Assembly: GCF_014117325.1 (NCBI RefSeq)
Contig: NZ_CP059732.1
Span: 6,089,001 to 6,153,000, forward strand
DNA length: 64,000 bases
DNA from: Spirosoma foliorum
GTDB lineage: Bacteria; Bacteroidota; Bacteroidia; Cytophagales; Spirosomataceae
Reading direction: 5' to 3'
The first letter of the stretch is position 1, and each line of letters starts with the position of its first letter. Below the pieces are notes generated by a model. The model saw only the letters and a program-made list of their open reading frames with translations, was not told the origin of the DNA and searched no databases. Shown piece after piece: positions 35,618 to 44,801 of the stretch. Made by a program: the position numbers and the translations under genes.

Positions 35618-38494
35618 ATGCCAAAAAATTCCAACATTCGCTCGGTTCTTATTATTGGCTCAGGCCCCATCGTTATTGGCCAGGCATGTGAGTTCGATTA
35701 TGCTGGCTCACAGGCCGCTCGTTCTATTCGGGATGAAGGGATAGAAGTGTCGTTGATTAATTCCAATCCGGCCACGATCATGACCGACCCAATCAACGCC
35801 GATCATGTCTATCTTTTGCCGTTAGAGAAAAAGTCGATCGTCGAAATCCTGAAAAAGCATCAGGAAATGGGACGTCCTATCGACGCTGTCCTGCCAACAA
35901 TGGGCGGGCAAACTGCCTTAAATCTGGCTATTGACTGTGATAAAGCAGGCATCTGGCAGAAATATGACGTTAAAATTATCGGGGTCGATATTAAAGCTAT
36001 CGAGACAACCGAAGATCGGGAGAAATTCCGGTTGCTCATGCTCCAACTTGGCGCGGGAGTCTGCAAAGGGCGTACAGCCCGCTCGTTTCTGGAAGGCAAA
36101 GAAATTGCCCAGGAAATTGGCTTTCCGCTGGTTATTCGACCCTCCTTTACGCTCGGTGGTACGGGCGGTGGTTTCGTTAATAAACCCGAAGATTTCGACA
36201 AGGCGCTCACCGCTGGCTTGCACGCATCACCTGTTCATGAGGTGTTGGTTGAACAAAGCGTAATGGGTTGGAAAGAGTATGAATTGGAGCTGCTGCGAGA
36301 TAACAACGGTAACTTCATCATTATCTGCTCCATCGAAAACTTTGACCCGATGGGTATTCATACCGGCGACAGCATCACGGTTGCCCCGGCCATGACCCTA
36401 CCCGATACACTCTACCAAAAAATGCGCGATCTATCCATCCGGGTAATGAGTGGCATCGGGCAGTTTGCCGGAGGGTGTAATATCCAGTTTTCGGTTAACC
36501 CACAAACCGACGACATCATTGTTATTGAAGTTAACCCTCGGGTAAGCCGGTCGTCTGCGCTGGCGTCAAAAGCAACGGGCTACCCGATTGCCAAGATTGC
36601 GGCTAAAATGGCTGTTGGCTATAACCTCGATGAGTTGATCAACCCTATCACGGGCACGACCTCGGCCTTTTTCGAACCAGCCATCGATTACGTTATCGTA
36701 AAAGTACCTCGCTGGAATTTCGACAAATTCCCAGGCGCCGACCGCTCGTTAGGTCTGCAAATGAAATCGGTGGGCGAAGCGATGGGTATTGGACGGAACT
36801 TCCAGGAAGCCTTGCAAAAAGCCTGTCAATCGCTCGAAATTCGTCGAAACGGGCTTGGCGCCGATGGTCGCGAACTCACCGATCGTGCAGCCTTGACGGA
36901 GAGCTTGCAACACCCAAGCTGGAATCGACTGTTCCATATTTACGATGCCTTTAAAGCTGGGATGTCGTTCCGTACGATTCAGCAATTGACGAAAATTGAT
37001 CCCTGGTTCCTGCATCAGATTGAAGAACTAATTGAACTGGAGCGTGAAATTCAACAATACGATCTGGACGATCTGCCACCTGAATTGCTCCGTACAGCAA
37101 AACAAAAAGGGTACGCCGACCGTCAGTTAGCGCATCTATTGCAGGTTCGGGAAAGTAAGATTTACGATTACCGTCAGACCCATAATATCCGCCGGGTATT
37201 TAAGTGTGTTGACACCTGCGCGGCTGAGTTTGAGGCTAAAACGCCTTACTATTACTCAACATTTAATAACCAGTTGCCTATCACTACCGACCGACCAGAG
37301 CCTGTTTCGGACCTGCCGGGTAACGAGTCGATTCGAAGCAACCGGAAGAAAATAGTGGTACTGGGTTCAGGACCAAACCGGATTGGTCAGGGCATCGAAT
37401 TCGATTATTCCTGCGTACACGGTGTGTTGGCCGCTAAAGAAGCGGGTTACGAAACGATCATGATCAACTGTAACCCTGAAACCGTTTCGACTGATCCGGA
37501 TATTGCTGACAAACTCTATTTCGAGCCTGTTTTCTGGGAGCACGTCCACGCTATCATTATGCACGAACAGCCCGAAGGTGTCATTGTGCAGCTGGGTGGG
37601 CAAACGGCGCTGAAAATGGCCGAAAAACTGACCCGTTACGGTATCAAAATCATCGGTACGAGCTGGGAGGCACTTGACCTGGCTGAAGATCGTGGCCACT
37701 TCTCAGAGATGCTCCAAAAGCTGGATATTCCATATCCAAAATTCGGAACGGTACGGGAATCAGAAGCTGCACTGGAATTATCGCGTAGTTTGGGCTTCCC
37801 GCTTCTGGTACGACCAAGTTATGTACTAGGCGGTCAAAGCATGAAAATCGTTATCAACGAAAGTGAACTGGAGCAGCATGTCATGAAAATTATGCAGGAC
37901 ATTCCAGACAATAACATCCTGTTGGATCACTTCCTCGAACATGCGATTGAAGCCGAAGCGGATGCTATTTGCGATGGCGAAGATGTGTATATCATTGGGA
38001 TCATGGAACACATCGAACCAGCTGGTATTCACTCAGGCGATTCGTATGCTGTGCTTCCCACGTTCGATTTAAGCGAGAACGTGCTTCGGCAAATTGAGGA
38101 ACACACGAAGAAAATCGCGGTGGCCCTTAAGACCGTTGGCCTGATCAATATTCAGTTCGCCATTAAGGATGAGGTGGTGTATATTATTGAAGCCAACCCT
38201 CGCGCCAGCCGCACGGTGCCTTTCATTTGTAAAGCCTACCAGGAACCTTATGTTAACTACGCCACTAAGGTGATGCTGGGCGACAAAAAGGTGAAAGATT
38301 TCGACTTCAAGCCGGTTAAAAAAGGGTACGCCATCAAAATTCCGGTGTTCTCGTTCAGCAAATTCCCGAACGTGAACAAGGAGCTCGGCCCCGAAATGAA
38401 ATCTACCGGAGAGGGAATCTATTTCATCGATGACCTCACGGACGATTACTTCCAGAAGGTTTATTCGGAACGAAATCTGTATCTCAGCCGGTAG
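35618..38494 (+). CDS. carB: Carbamoyl-phosphate synthase large subunit, short form
   Basis: 958 residues against about 1073 in E. coli. It makes carbamoyl phosphate from glutamine-derived ammonia, bicarbonate and two ATP for arginine and pyrimidines. Both ATP-grasp halves are present, each opening with a nucleotide-binding GSGP motif (GSGPIVIGQACEFDY and GSGPNRIGQGIEFDY). The C-terminal MGS-like allosteric domain is missing: the chain stops soon after the second ATP-grasp with SERNLYLSR. Control by UMP, IMP or ornithine as in enterobacteria is therefore not expected. carA is not in the window. Confidence 0.95.
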   Translation: MPKNSNIRSVLIIGSGPIVIGQACEFDYAGSQAARSIRDEGIEVSLINSNPATIMTDPINADHVYLLPLEKKSIVEILKKHQEMGRPIDAVLPTMGGQTALNLAIDCDKAGIWQKYDVKIIGVDIKAIETTEDREKFRLLMLQLGAGVCKGRTARSFLEGKEIAQEIGFPLVIRPSFTLGGTGGGFVNKPEDFDKALTAGLHASPVHEVLVEQSVMGWKEYELELLRDNNGNFIIICSIENFDPMGIHTGDSITVAPAMTLPDTLYQKMRDLSIRVMSGIGQFAGGCNIQFSVNPQTDDIIVIEVNPRVSRSSALASKATGYPIAKIAAKMAVGYNLDELINPITGTTSAFFEPAIDYVIVKVPRWNFDKFPGADRSLGLQMKSVGEAMGIGRNFQEALQKACQSLEIRRNGLGADGRELTDRAALTESLQHPSWNRLFHIYDAFKAGMSFRTIQQLTKIDPWFLHQIEELIELEREIQQYDLDDLPPELLRTAKQKGYADRQLAHLLQVRESKIYDYRQTHNIRRVFKCVDTCAAEFEAKTPYYYSTFNNQLPITTDRPEPVSDLPGNESIRSNRKKIVVLGSGPNRIGQGIEFDYSCVHGVLAAKEAGYETIMINCNPETVSTDPDIADKLYFEPVFWEHVHAIIMHEQPEGVIVQLGGQTALKMAEKLTRYGIKIIGTSWEALDLAEDRGHFSEMLQKLDIPYPKFGTVRESEAALELSRSLGFPLLVRPSYVLGGQSMKIVINESELEQHVMKIMQDIPDNNILLDHFLEHAIEAEADAICDGEDVYIIGIMEHIEPAGIHSGDSYAVLPTFDLSENVLRQIEEHTKKIAVALKTVGLINIQFAIKDEVVYIIEANPRASRTVPFICKAYQEPYVNYATKVMLGDKKVKDFDFKPVKKGYAIKIPVFSFSKFPNVNKELGPEMKSTGEGIYFIDDLTDDYFQKVYSERNLYLSR

Positions 38495-38519
38495 TTACGG
38501 AATATTGCTTTCATTGTTT

Positions 38520-38558
38520 GTTGTGCCACCCCTATCTAGAGGTGGCACAACTGTTTTG
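38520..38558 (+). terminator. carB terminator
   Basis: 11-bp stem GTTGTGCCACC/GGTGGCACAAC (38520-38530, 38541-38551) followed by TGTTTTGTT. Confidence 0.75.
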
Positions 38559-38614
38559 TTGCGATTTGCGTTTATAAAACAGATATTTACGTTGTACCTA
38601 AAAGCAATAAAGCT

Positions 38615-38830
38615 ATGACAATTGTAGCTGTTGAGTTAGAAGATAAAGTACTTCGGGATTTAGAAGAAGCATCTGAAACAGTTAATCTGCCTTCAGGCCA
38701 GATGATTAGTCGAATCGTGAAAAACTACTTGCACATTGAGAAAATGAATAAGATTCGTCGGGAACTAAAAGGAACGGCAGAAGCGGCTGGATTCTTTTCG
38801 GAAGAAGATATCTATAGGGAAATCTCCTAG
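38615..38830 (+). CDS. Putative antitoxin for PIN toxin
   Basis: 71 residues. The N-terminus TIVAVELEDKVLRDLEEASE followed by SGQMISRIVKNYL looks like a ribbon-helix-helix DNA-binding fold; the acidic tail would cap a toxin. It lies 87 bp before the PIN gene. Autoregulation is likely but no operator was identified. Confidence 0.65.
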   Translation: MTIVAVELEDKVLRDLEEASETVNLPSGQMISRIVKNYLHIEKMNKIRRELKGTAEAAGFFSEEDIYREIS

Positions 38831-38864
38831 CGTCGATCTTCACTTTTATACTTTTTCCAAAAAG

Positions 38865-38894
38865 TTGGTCACAAGCGTCAGACATGTAGTTTTG
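38865..38894 (+). promoter_or_regulatory. Bacteroidota-type promoter for the PIN toxin
   Basis: TTG at 38865-38867 and TAGTTTTG at 38887-38894, 19 nt apart, 23 nt before the PIN start. It gives the toxin a promoter separate from its antitoxin. Confidence 0.7.
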
Positions 38895-38917
38895 TACATT
38901 ATCTGATTCAGGAGTAT

Positions 38918-39343
38918 ATGACTGACAATCTCACACCCTCTATTCGAATAGTCTTTGATACGAATGTTCTTATTTCGGCACTAGTATTTTCAGGCTTTGC
39001 CGAAGACGTTTATGACCACTGTGCCCTGCACTTTGAACTTTATACATCCGAGTGGATATTGAGTGAGTTTGACGAAAAAATGGAGCGAAAATTTGGCTAC
39101 TCCCCAGAACGAAGAAAACGAATCATTGAAACTGTTCGTGAAAGGCACATTGTCATAACGCCCACCAATGACATGCCAGTCAACTCTAGCGACCCCAATG
39201 ACAACAATGTGCTTCGGGCAGCCTTATTTATTGAAGCCCATTTTCTAATAACAGGCGACGCGAAACATCTTCAAATCTTGAAGCGAGTTGGAAATACCGA
39301 AATTATTAGTCCACGTATGTTTTCTGACCGATACATAGCTTAA
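38918..39343 (+). CDS. PIN domain toxin (COG1569-type)
   Basis: 141 residues. The metal-binding acids are in VFDTNVLISAL (first Asp), the mid-chain Glu of EWILSEFDEK, and DPNDNNVLRAA and TGDAKHL (last Asps). PIN toxins are Mg2+-dependent RNases. The paired small gene upstream is the presumed antitoxin. The stop codon lies in the terminator stem. Confidence 0.9.
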   Translation: MTDNLTPSIRIVFDTNVLISALVFSGFAEDVYDHCALHFELYTSEWILSEFDEKMERKFGYSPERRKRIIETVRERHIVITPTNDMPVNSSDPNDNNVLRAALFIEAHFLITGDAKHLQILKRVGNTEIISPRMFSDRYIA

Positions 39344-39392
39344 AGCATAACGGCCTGCCCTGTTCATGAACAAGGCAGGCCGTTATGCTTTA
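39341..39392. terminator. Convergent-gene terminator
   Basis: Perfect 19-bp arms 39341-39359 and 39374-39392 between the PIN gene and the converging DUF4394 gene. Confidence 0.85.
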
Positions 39393-39404
39393 AAAACAAG
39401 TAAA

Positions 39405-40970
39405 CTAAAATCCTAAACCAACGGTAAACCCGCGAACGGTTGGATTTCCGGGTAGCGTAGCCCCAGCCGTGGCGGCACCAGTTGTCAGATTAATGGTGTA
39501 TAGTTTTGTGGTACCACTAGCCCGTAATAAGGCGTAGGCTGTACCCGTTGCACCACCAATATCGAAACCATTGGCGCTTTCGACCTCAACACCCAATGAG
39601 CCAACAGAAACTAACACGCCGTTATTAGGTGGGTTCTGTGTAAATAAAACAGCACTTCCCGGACGAACATCGATATCATACAACGTAGTAGTAGTTGCTC
39701 CCGCGAAGTTGTTCGTGTAAGCAGCCGCTGATACGCTCGGTGTTCCTGGCGAGGGTGCGAAAGTCAGTGCCAGATCAGTAGCAGCTAAGGCTCCATTATC
39801 GGGATTTAGGCGTAAGTTTTGACCCGTGTTACTGACAACCCGAATTCGGTCGACGGTTGGGTTAAAGTCGAACCCAAAATCCGTGCCCGACAAGGTAAAG
39901 GCACCTGCGCTTCCCACCTGCACTGCACTCCAGCTAGCGGTGTTCGTAACCGCAATCGAATACAAGCGGCTTGAACTACCCAAGGCAAATAATTGACCAT
40001 TTACTGGACGAGTATCGATACCCAGAATTGATTCGCCGGATTGTAAGCCTACAATCGTTTTAATAGTCGTCGTTGTTAGGTTCGTTGGGTTGAAAATGAG
40101 CAGATTATTAGAACCATCGACAGCATACGCAACCGGGTTCGTTGGGATAGCCAGACCAATGATCGTACCGGGGAGGCCACCTAATTTCTGCAAACGTCCC
40201 GTCGCCAGGTTAATTTGGTCCAACTCCGACGATCCATTAAATTGAACAGCAACCAGGCCTTGGGTATTATCGTTCGGCGAAATGTCGAAACCCGCAGACC
40301 CTGATATGTCTAAACCAAGTGGTCCAACGTCCGTCAATGTTCCGTTGTTGGGTGGATTTTGAATATAGAGCCGATCTGTAGCGGGATCAATATCATATAG
40401 CGTCGTCGTCGTTACCCCTGCGTTGTTATTCGTGTAAGCCACTTCCGAAATCATAGCTCCCATTACGCCATTAATTGCCCCATCGGTAGCAACCACAAGG
40501 CCTGTTTCGGGATGCAGACGTAAATCCTGACCGGTGTTGGTAACCAGTCGAATTCGGTCGACGGTTGGGTTAAAATCGATTCCAACTACAGAGCCAGAAA
40601 CAGCGGGACTAAATGGAGCAGTTGTCAACGGACGAGCCACGGCCGTTGTTGGATTAATGACAAACACACGACTTTGATTACTAACTCCGTAGAGCTGTCC
40701 GGTAGCCGGCCGAAAATCAATCGACATGATGCGTTCCCCACCGGCAAAATTCACGCCGGTAATCACCAATGTCGACAGTGGTGCGCTTGAATTCTGGACA
40801 TTCAACCGCAACAGTTGATTGGCGTCATTTAACGCATAAATAGTAGCATCAGGCAGAGTATTTGGACTGGGTGGCAGCCGGTGATCCTGGCAGGCAGCTA
40901 AAGTCAATAAAGAACCGATTGCCAGCATGCCAACAGCACGGCTGAAGGATTTCGCGTAAAGCATAGTCAT
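39405..40970 (-). CDS. DUF4394 lipoprotein with duplicated domain
   Basis: 521 residues. A signal peptide ending LAAC (about residue 26) marks a lipoprotein. Two tandem copies of DUF4394 follow (about 40-280 and 285-520); each has FNPTVDRIR and a TLYDIDPATDRL- or TLYDIDVRPGSAV-like strand, and a second matching pair near PPNNGTL/PPNNGVL. DUF4394 is a propeller-like extracellular domain of unknown function. Confidence 0.88.
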   Translation of the reverse strand: MTMLYAKSFSRAVGMLAIGSLLTLAACQDHRLPPSPNTLPDATIYALNDANQLLRLNVQNSSAPLSTLVITGVNFAGGERIMSIDFRPATGQLYGVSNQSRVFVINPTTAVARPLTTAPFSPAVSGSVVGIDFNPTVDRIRLVTNTGQDLRLHPETGLVVATDGAINGVMGAMISEVAYTNNNAGVTTTTLYDIDPATDRLYIQNPPNNGTLTDVGPLGLDISGSAGFDISPNDNTQGLVAVQFNGSSELDQINLATGRLQKLGGLPGTIIGLAIPTNPVAYAVDGSNNLLIFNPTNLTTTTIKTIVGLQSGESILGIDTRPVNGQLFALGSSSRLYSIAVTNTASWSAVQVGSAGAFTLSGTDFGFDFNPTVDRIRVVSNTGQNLRLNPDNGALAATDLALTFAPSPGTPSVSAAAYTNNFAGATTTTLYDIDVRPGSAVLFTQNPPNNGVLVSVGSLGVEVESANGFDIGGATGTAYALLRASGTTKLYTINLTTGAATAGATLPGNPTVRGFTVGLGF

Positions 40971-41106
40971 AGAAAAGTCGTTCAGAGTAAATCAGAAAAG
41001 TAACAACACTTGACTATACGGCAATACGCACCAAACGGATTTATAGATATTAAAAAGAGATTAAAATATTTTTTAATGGCCAATGAAAATTTCATTAATC
41101 ACTTAA

Positions 41107-42609
41107 CTACCAGCTCTTTTTCAAACTCAAATAACTCCCAAACGAATTGGGCATCAACTCGCCCTGATCGAGTGAAAGTGTGGTTGTTAGCATCAGACCC
41201 GACCATTTACGGATAGGCCACTGAGCCGTTGCTAATGTGGATAACTGATGAAATGCTTGTGGATAAGGCTGTTTATACGACCCAAAATTTCGACTATACG
41301 ATATACGTGTGGTTAGAGTTGGCCCACGCCGAAACGTACTTATGGTTCCCAGATACCACGCCACTACCCGATTATTTGGATAAAAGCCATTGCCGCCATA
41401 CTCATTGCCGACCGATGGCGCTAAGTCTCCTCTGGGCATAATAAACGGAGTGCCCAGAGTGCGCCCCCGGTACGACCATCCCTGAATGTACTGACTATGA
41501 TTAAAGTAGTTGTCAGCCCCCTGATAGCGAGCAGTCGGATCGAAGGTTGGGCCACTTTGATCGGTCGTCGTTAACCACTCGAGCACAATTCGTTGAAATC
41601 GAAAGCGTGTATTTTGTTGCGAATGATTCAGGAAACGTAAGCCCGTTAACCCATCTGGCACATTTTGTAAAGCAAGCCCCGATGCATCGTCGTACATGTG
41701 CTGGTGGTAGAGCAGCCAGTTAGCCCTGTCTCCTTTCCATTCAAAAGCTACATCGTAACTACCGACATGATTACCTAACCGATTTGTACCATCAAAGCCC
41801 GTAAATCGGTCATTTTCCAGCGCATCGGGGTAGCGCCCAATCACTAATGACAAATAATCCTGAAACGATGTTGACAAGTGCCCATCTACGGCTAATGGAG
41901 TTCCAATCAGATAATCTGCATGCCCTCCCCATTGCACCTGATGGTTCAGGCCGCCATAAAATTGGAAGCGCCAGTTTGGCTTACCAATCCTGCCATATAG
42001 GTATTTCTGATGCAGATAACTTCCCTGAATATATGAGTCGACAAACCACCCGTGCGCATATCCACCTCGAAATGACAGCAGTTTTTTCGTAAAGCCGAGC
42101 GGTACAAAATCGGGGGTGTGTAATTGAATTTTCGGGAACGGCATCGCATTACCCGACCAGGCAACAAAACCAGAGGTCAACAACGTATCCCCTAACCCAG
42201 CGACTTCGCGTCGGTTGCCCCCGTAAAGCTCCAGTACCCCAAAGCGGATTTTCACATACGCATCAGGCAATAGAACAGCCGGATTATCGGTCGTTGGCGT
42301 AGGGCCGATATTGGCAACGGCATATATACCAAAGCCCCAGTCGAAACGAGACTTACGCTTTACCGTTGAATCGGGTCGTGGTTTGTAATCGCGTTGTATG
42401 CCCAACCGAGCCGTTCCGAACGACCCTCGCAGCGGAACCGTGTTATACTGATTAGCCCGCAACCAGAATGGATTTTGTGTGTCCGATGTTGCCATTCCGC
42501 CTAATTCCATCGAATAGCGAATCGCGCCAGGGGTAGGAACCGATTGAGCGCGTCCTGCCAGAATAGTCAATAAAATCAGATTCGTAATCAGGTAAAGTAG
42601 TCGCATCAT
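41107..42609 (-). CDS. Capsule assembly Wzi family protein
   Basis: 500 residues with a signal peptide (to about residue 22). The mature chain starts with RYSMELGGMATSDTQNPFWL and continues as aromatic-rich strands with YGGNRREVAGLGD. This is the outer-membrane barrel family of Wzi, a lectin that holds capsular polysaccharide on the surface. No other capsule genes adjoin it. Confidence 0.85.
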   Translation of the reverse strand: MMRLLYLITNLILLTILAGRAQSVPTPGAIRYSMELGGMATSDTQNPFWLRANQYNTVPLRGSFGTARLGIQRDYKPRPDSTVKRKSRFDWGFGIYAVANIGPTPTTDNPAVLLPDAYVKIRFGVLELYGGNRREVAGLGDTLLTSGFVAWSGNAMPFPKIQLHTPDFVPLGFTKKLLSFRGGYAHGWFVDSYIQGSYLHQKYLYGRIGKPNWRFQFYGGLNHQVQWGGHADYLIGTPLAVDGHLSTSFQDYLSLVIGRYPDALENDRFTGFDGTNRLGNHVGSYDVAFEWKGDRANWLLYHQHMYDDASGLALQNVPDGLTGLRFLNHSQQNTRFRFQRIVLEWLTTTDQSGPTFDPTARYQGADNYFNHSQYIQGWSYRGRTLGTPFIMPRGDLAPSVGNEYGGNGFYPNNRVVAWYLGTISTFRRGPTLTTRISYSRNFGSYKQPYPQAFHQLSTLATAQWPIRKWSGLMLTTTLSLDQGELMPNSFGSYLSLKKSW

Positions 42610-42747
42610 TCGATAAACCCAGTAAGAAACCTATCTGCCCGTAAACATACAGCAGAACAACCAACCCAGCCTCACGCACTTTGTTGTTAGTATTTTAAAA
42701 CATCTTGCTCCGATTTTGATTTACTATATGAAACTTGTCTTTACCGA

Positions 42748-43566
42748 ATGACTATACCCTCTACCACACTTAATAATGGTATCGAAATGCCTTTACTAGG
42801 ACTTGGTGTTTATGCGCCAAGTCAGGCTAATGAAGTACAGCAGGCTATTGAATGGGCACTGGAAGCAGGTTGCCGCCTAATCGATACCGCATCTGCCTAT
42901 GGAAACGAGCGCGAAGTAGCCAATGCCATCCGGGCTAGTGGAATTCCTCGAAGTGATATTTTCATTACGACCAAAGTCTGGAACGAAGACCAGGGTTATA
43001 CAAAAACATTACGAGCGTTTAACCGAAGCCTGGAACGGCTCGGGCTCGATGTGGTTGATTTATACCTGATCCACTGGCCTATAAAACAATATCGACACGA
43101 AACCTGGCGAGCCCTCGAAAAAATCTATTCCGACGGTCGCGCCCGTGCCATTGGCGTCTCAAATCATTACCCTGCTCATCTGGACGAACTCCTGACCGAA
43201 GCTCGCATTATACCGGCTGTAAATCAATTTGAGCTAAGCCCCTATAGCTACTTGCCCGACGTATTGAATTACTGCCGGGAGAAGAATATTCAAGTCGAAG
43301 GCTACGCTCCTTTAGTCCGTGGTGAGAAAAGTAACGATCCTAAACTGCTTGCCCTGGCTGAAAAATATGGCAAGAGCACTTATCAATTATTAATCCGATG
43401 GTCGTTGCAACATAATGTCGTTACCATTCCCAAATCAGTAAAGCGCAACCGGATTCAGGAGAATTTCGATGTTTGGAATTTCGTTATTTCAGATGAGGAC
43501 ATGGCTTTGATGGATACGTTTTACGACAATACACGCATCGCCGACGATCCGAGAGAAATTGTTTAA
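42748..43566 (+). CDS. Aldo/keto reductase (AKR5-like)
   Basis: 272 residues. Catalytic Asp and Tyr in LIDTASAYGNE, Lys in TTKVWNED, His in LIHWPI. NQFELSPYS and the C-terminal VTIPKSVKRNRIQEN are typical of the 2,5-diketogluconate/prostaglandin F synthase-like group that reduces small carbonyls with NADPH. Third aldo/keto reductase in the window, from a different branch than the other two. Confidence 0.9.
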   Translation: MTIPSTTLNNGIEMPLLGLGVYAPSQANEVQQAIEWALEAGCRLIDTASAYGNEREVANAIRASGIPRSDIFITTKVWNEDQGYTKTLRAFNRSLERLGLDVVDLYLIHWPIKQYRHETWRALEKIYSDGRARAIGVSNHYPAHLDELLTEARIIPAVNQFELSPYSYLPDVLNYCREKNIQVEGYAPLVRGEKSNDPKLLALAEKYGKSTYQLLIRWSLQHNVVTIPKSVKRNRIQENFDVWNFVISDEDMALMDTFYDNTRIADDPREIV

Positions 43567-43582
43567 TAGCTTAATGACTTGC

Positions 43583-44362
43583 TTATAACTTACTGACTAT
43601 CGTCGGCTCGTGAACGATACAGTCAACACCATACCGTTCGTGCAATAAATCGGCTAGCGCCTGTAGACCCCAGACCTCGCTCCGGCGATGCCCTACAGCA
43701 ATGAAAGCACTCCCTGTTGCATCGATAGCCTGTTGGCCCGGTTTGCGATACGTTCCGGTTATGTAGAGATTAGCCCCTTTGCTGGCGGCTTCCCGCACGA
43801 GCGCGTCGGTCATAGCGCCTACTACCGCAATTCGATAACTCGTGGACTGCCAGGCCCCCGGCCCGTGACCAGCTTCAGCGCGATCATAGCCCCCGAATAT
43901 AGTTTTGATGCTTGCCAGAAACTGGTCAAACTCTTGCGGAGCGATCTCCATGAGCATTCCGATTGGTCGTTGTGGCAAAGGCTTACCGGGTTCACGCATA
44001 TCCTGTTTATAGCCAAGCGGCTCCAATTCACCAATGGCTCCCAACGCCTTTGCCAACTGAGGATTATAGCCCATCGTCAGGGTTTCATCAAATGGCAAAT
44101 GGTGCGTCATAATCCCGATATCAGCGGGCAAATTCTCCAGATTGATCTGCCAGGGACGATGCAGCCATAAGGTATCGATTTGCTTTTCGCTGACCCAGTC
44201 TGCCAGCTTAGGAAAAGGATCTAAAGCCAGGCCAATTCGTTTGATTAGCCGGTTAGACGGGTAATAAATACCACCCCGCTCGGCATCGGCATAGCGTTCA
44301 GCAGCTAATTCGGTATGCAGAAAATCAGCCAGATCGTTGAGAGAGAATGGTGCCGTGTGCAT
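43583..44362 (-). CDS. Nif3-like dinuclear metal centre protein
   Basis: 259 residues. The chain has WLHRPWQI early, MTHHLPFDE with a His pair, and the C-terminal GHRRSEVWGL that matches the GHxxSE metal-binding motif of Nif3/YbgI proteins. These hexameric proteins bind two metals; their reaction is unsettled. It is more divergent than typical members. Confidence 0.75.
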   Translation of the reverse strand: MHTAPFSLNDLADFLHTELAAERYADAERGGIYYPSNRLIKRIGLALDPFPKLADWVSEKQIDTLWLHRPWQINLENLPADIGIMTHHLPFDETLTMGYNPQLAKALGAIGELEPLGYKQDMREPGKPLPQRPIGMLMEIAPQEFDQFLASIKTIFGGYDRAEAGHGPGAWQSTSYRIAVVGAMTDALVREAASKGANLYITGTYRKPGQQAIDATGSAFIAVGHRRSEVWGLQALADLLHERYGVDCIVHEPTIVSKL

Positions 44363-44437
44363 ACTTCTTTAACTGTGTGCACACTGTATAGTTTTGGGGA
44401 TTTTAACAATTGCTATTTCTCCGGTACACCCGTTATT

Positions 44438-44545
44438 GTGGTGTCGGTTACTAATAACCGACATAGCGAGGTTTCTCAAAACCTAGCGGTACAAAAAAGT
44501 AGGTTTTGAGAAACCTCATTTGTCAGGTTTAGAACCTGACATCAC
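44438..44545. repeat. Repeat family A, copy 2
   Basis: 108 bp with ends GTGGTGTC and GACATCAC. The three palindromes are conserved: GTCGGTTACT/ATAACCGAC, the AGGTTTCTCAAAACCT pair with its inverse, and GTCAGGTT/AACCTGAC. The outer stem words differ from copy 1, but pairing is kept. Confidence 0.85.
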
Positions 44546-44583
44546 ATTCCAAAACACAAAGAATAATCACACAATCAATCAAA

Positions 44584-44616
44584 TTTGGTTTTTCGAAGAA
44601 GAAAATTGTACATTTG
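44584..44616 (+). promoter_or_regulatory. Bacteroidota-type promoter for the MATE gene
   Basis: TTG at 44585-44587 and TACATTTG at 44609-44616, spaced 21 nt. Transcription would start near 44623 and leave a leader of about 180 nt. Confidence 0.65.
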
Positions 44617-44656
44617 CAGCCTTAACTGCAACCGAAACGTCGGTTTGTCAACGCCC

Positions 44657-44692
44657 ATGAAGTTCCTCGCTTAAAAACCTACGCGGTTTTTT
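44657..44692 (+). promoter_or_regulatory. Possible leader peptide and attenuator
   Basis: A five-codon frame MKFLA (44657-44674) ends at the foot of a small hairpin (AAAAACC 44673-44679, GGTTTTT 44685-44691) with a T-tail. This resembles translation-coupled attenuators in front of drug-resistance genes. Structure and context are seen; regulation is inference. Confidence 0.4.
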
Positions 44693-44801
44693 ATTCTTCT
44701 TCCGATTACCGCCACCGCTTTTGTCTAAGTGGCCATTCTCATTTACAGATCATTCATACGCTGACAGTAGCCAATAGGCTCCGGCATATTTCTTTGTTCC
44801 A

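Noticed and set aside
44391..44398. TAGTTTTG element before repeat A copy 2
   Set aside because: No TTG at the right distance and no gene directly downstream; the better promoter for the MATE gene is at 44584-44616.
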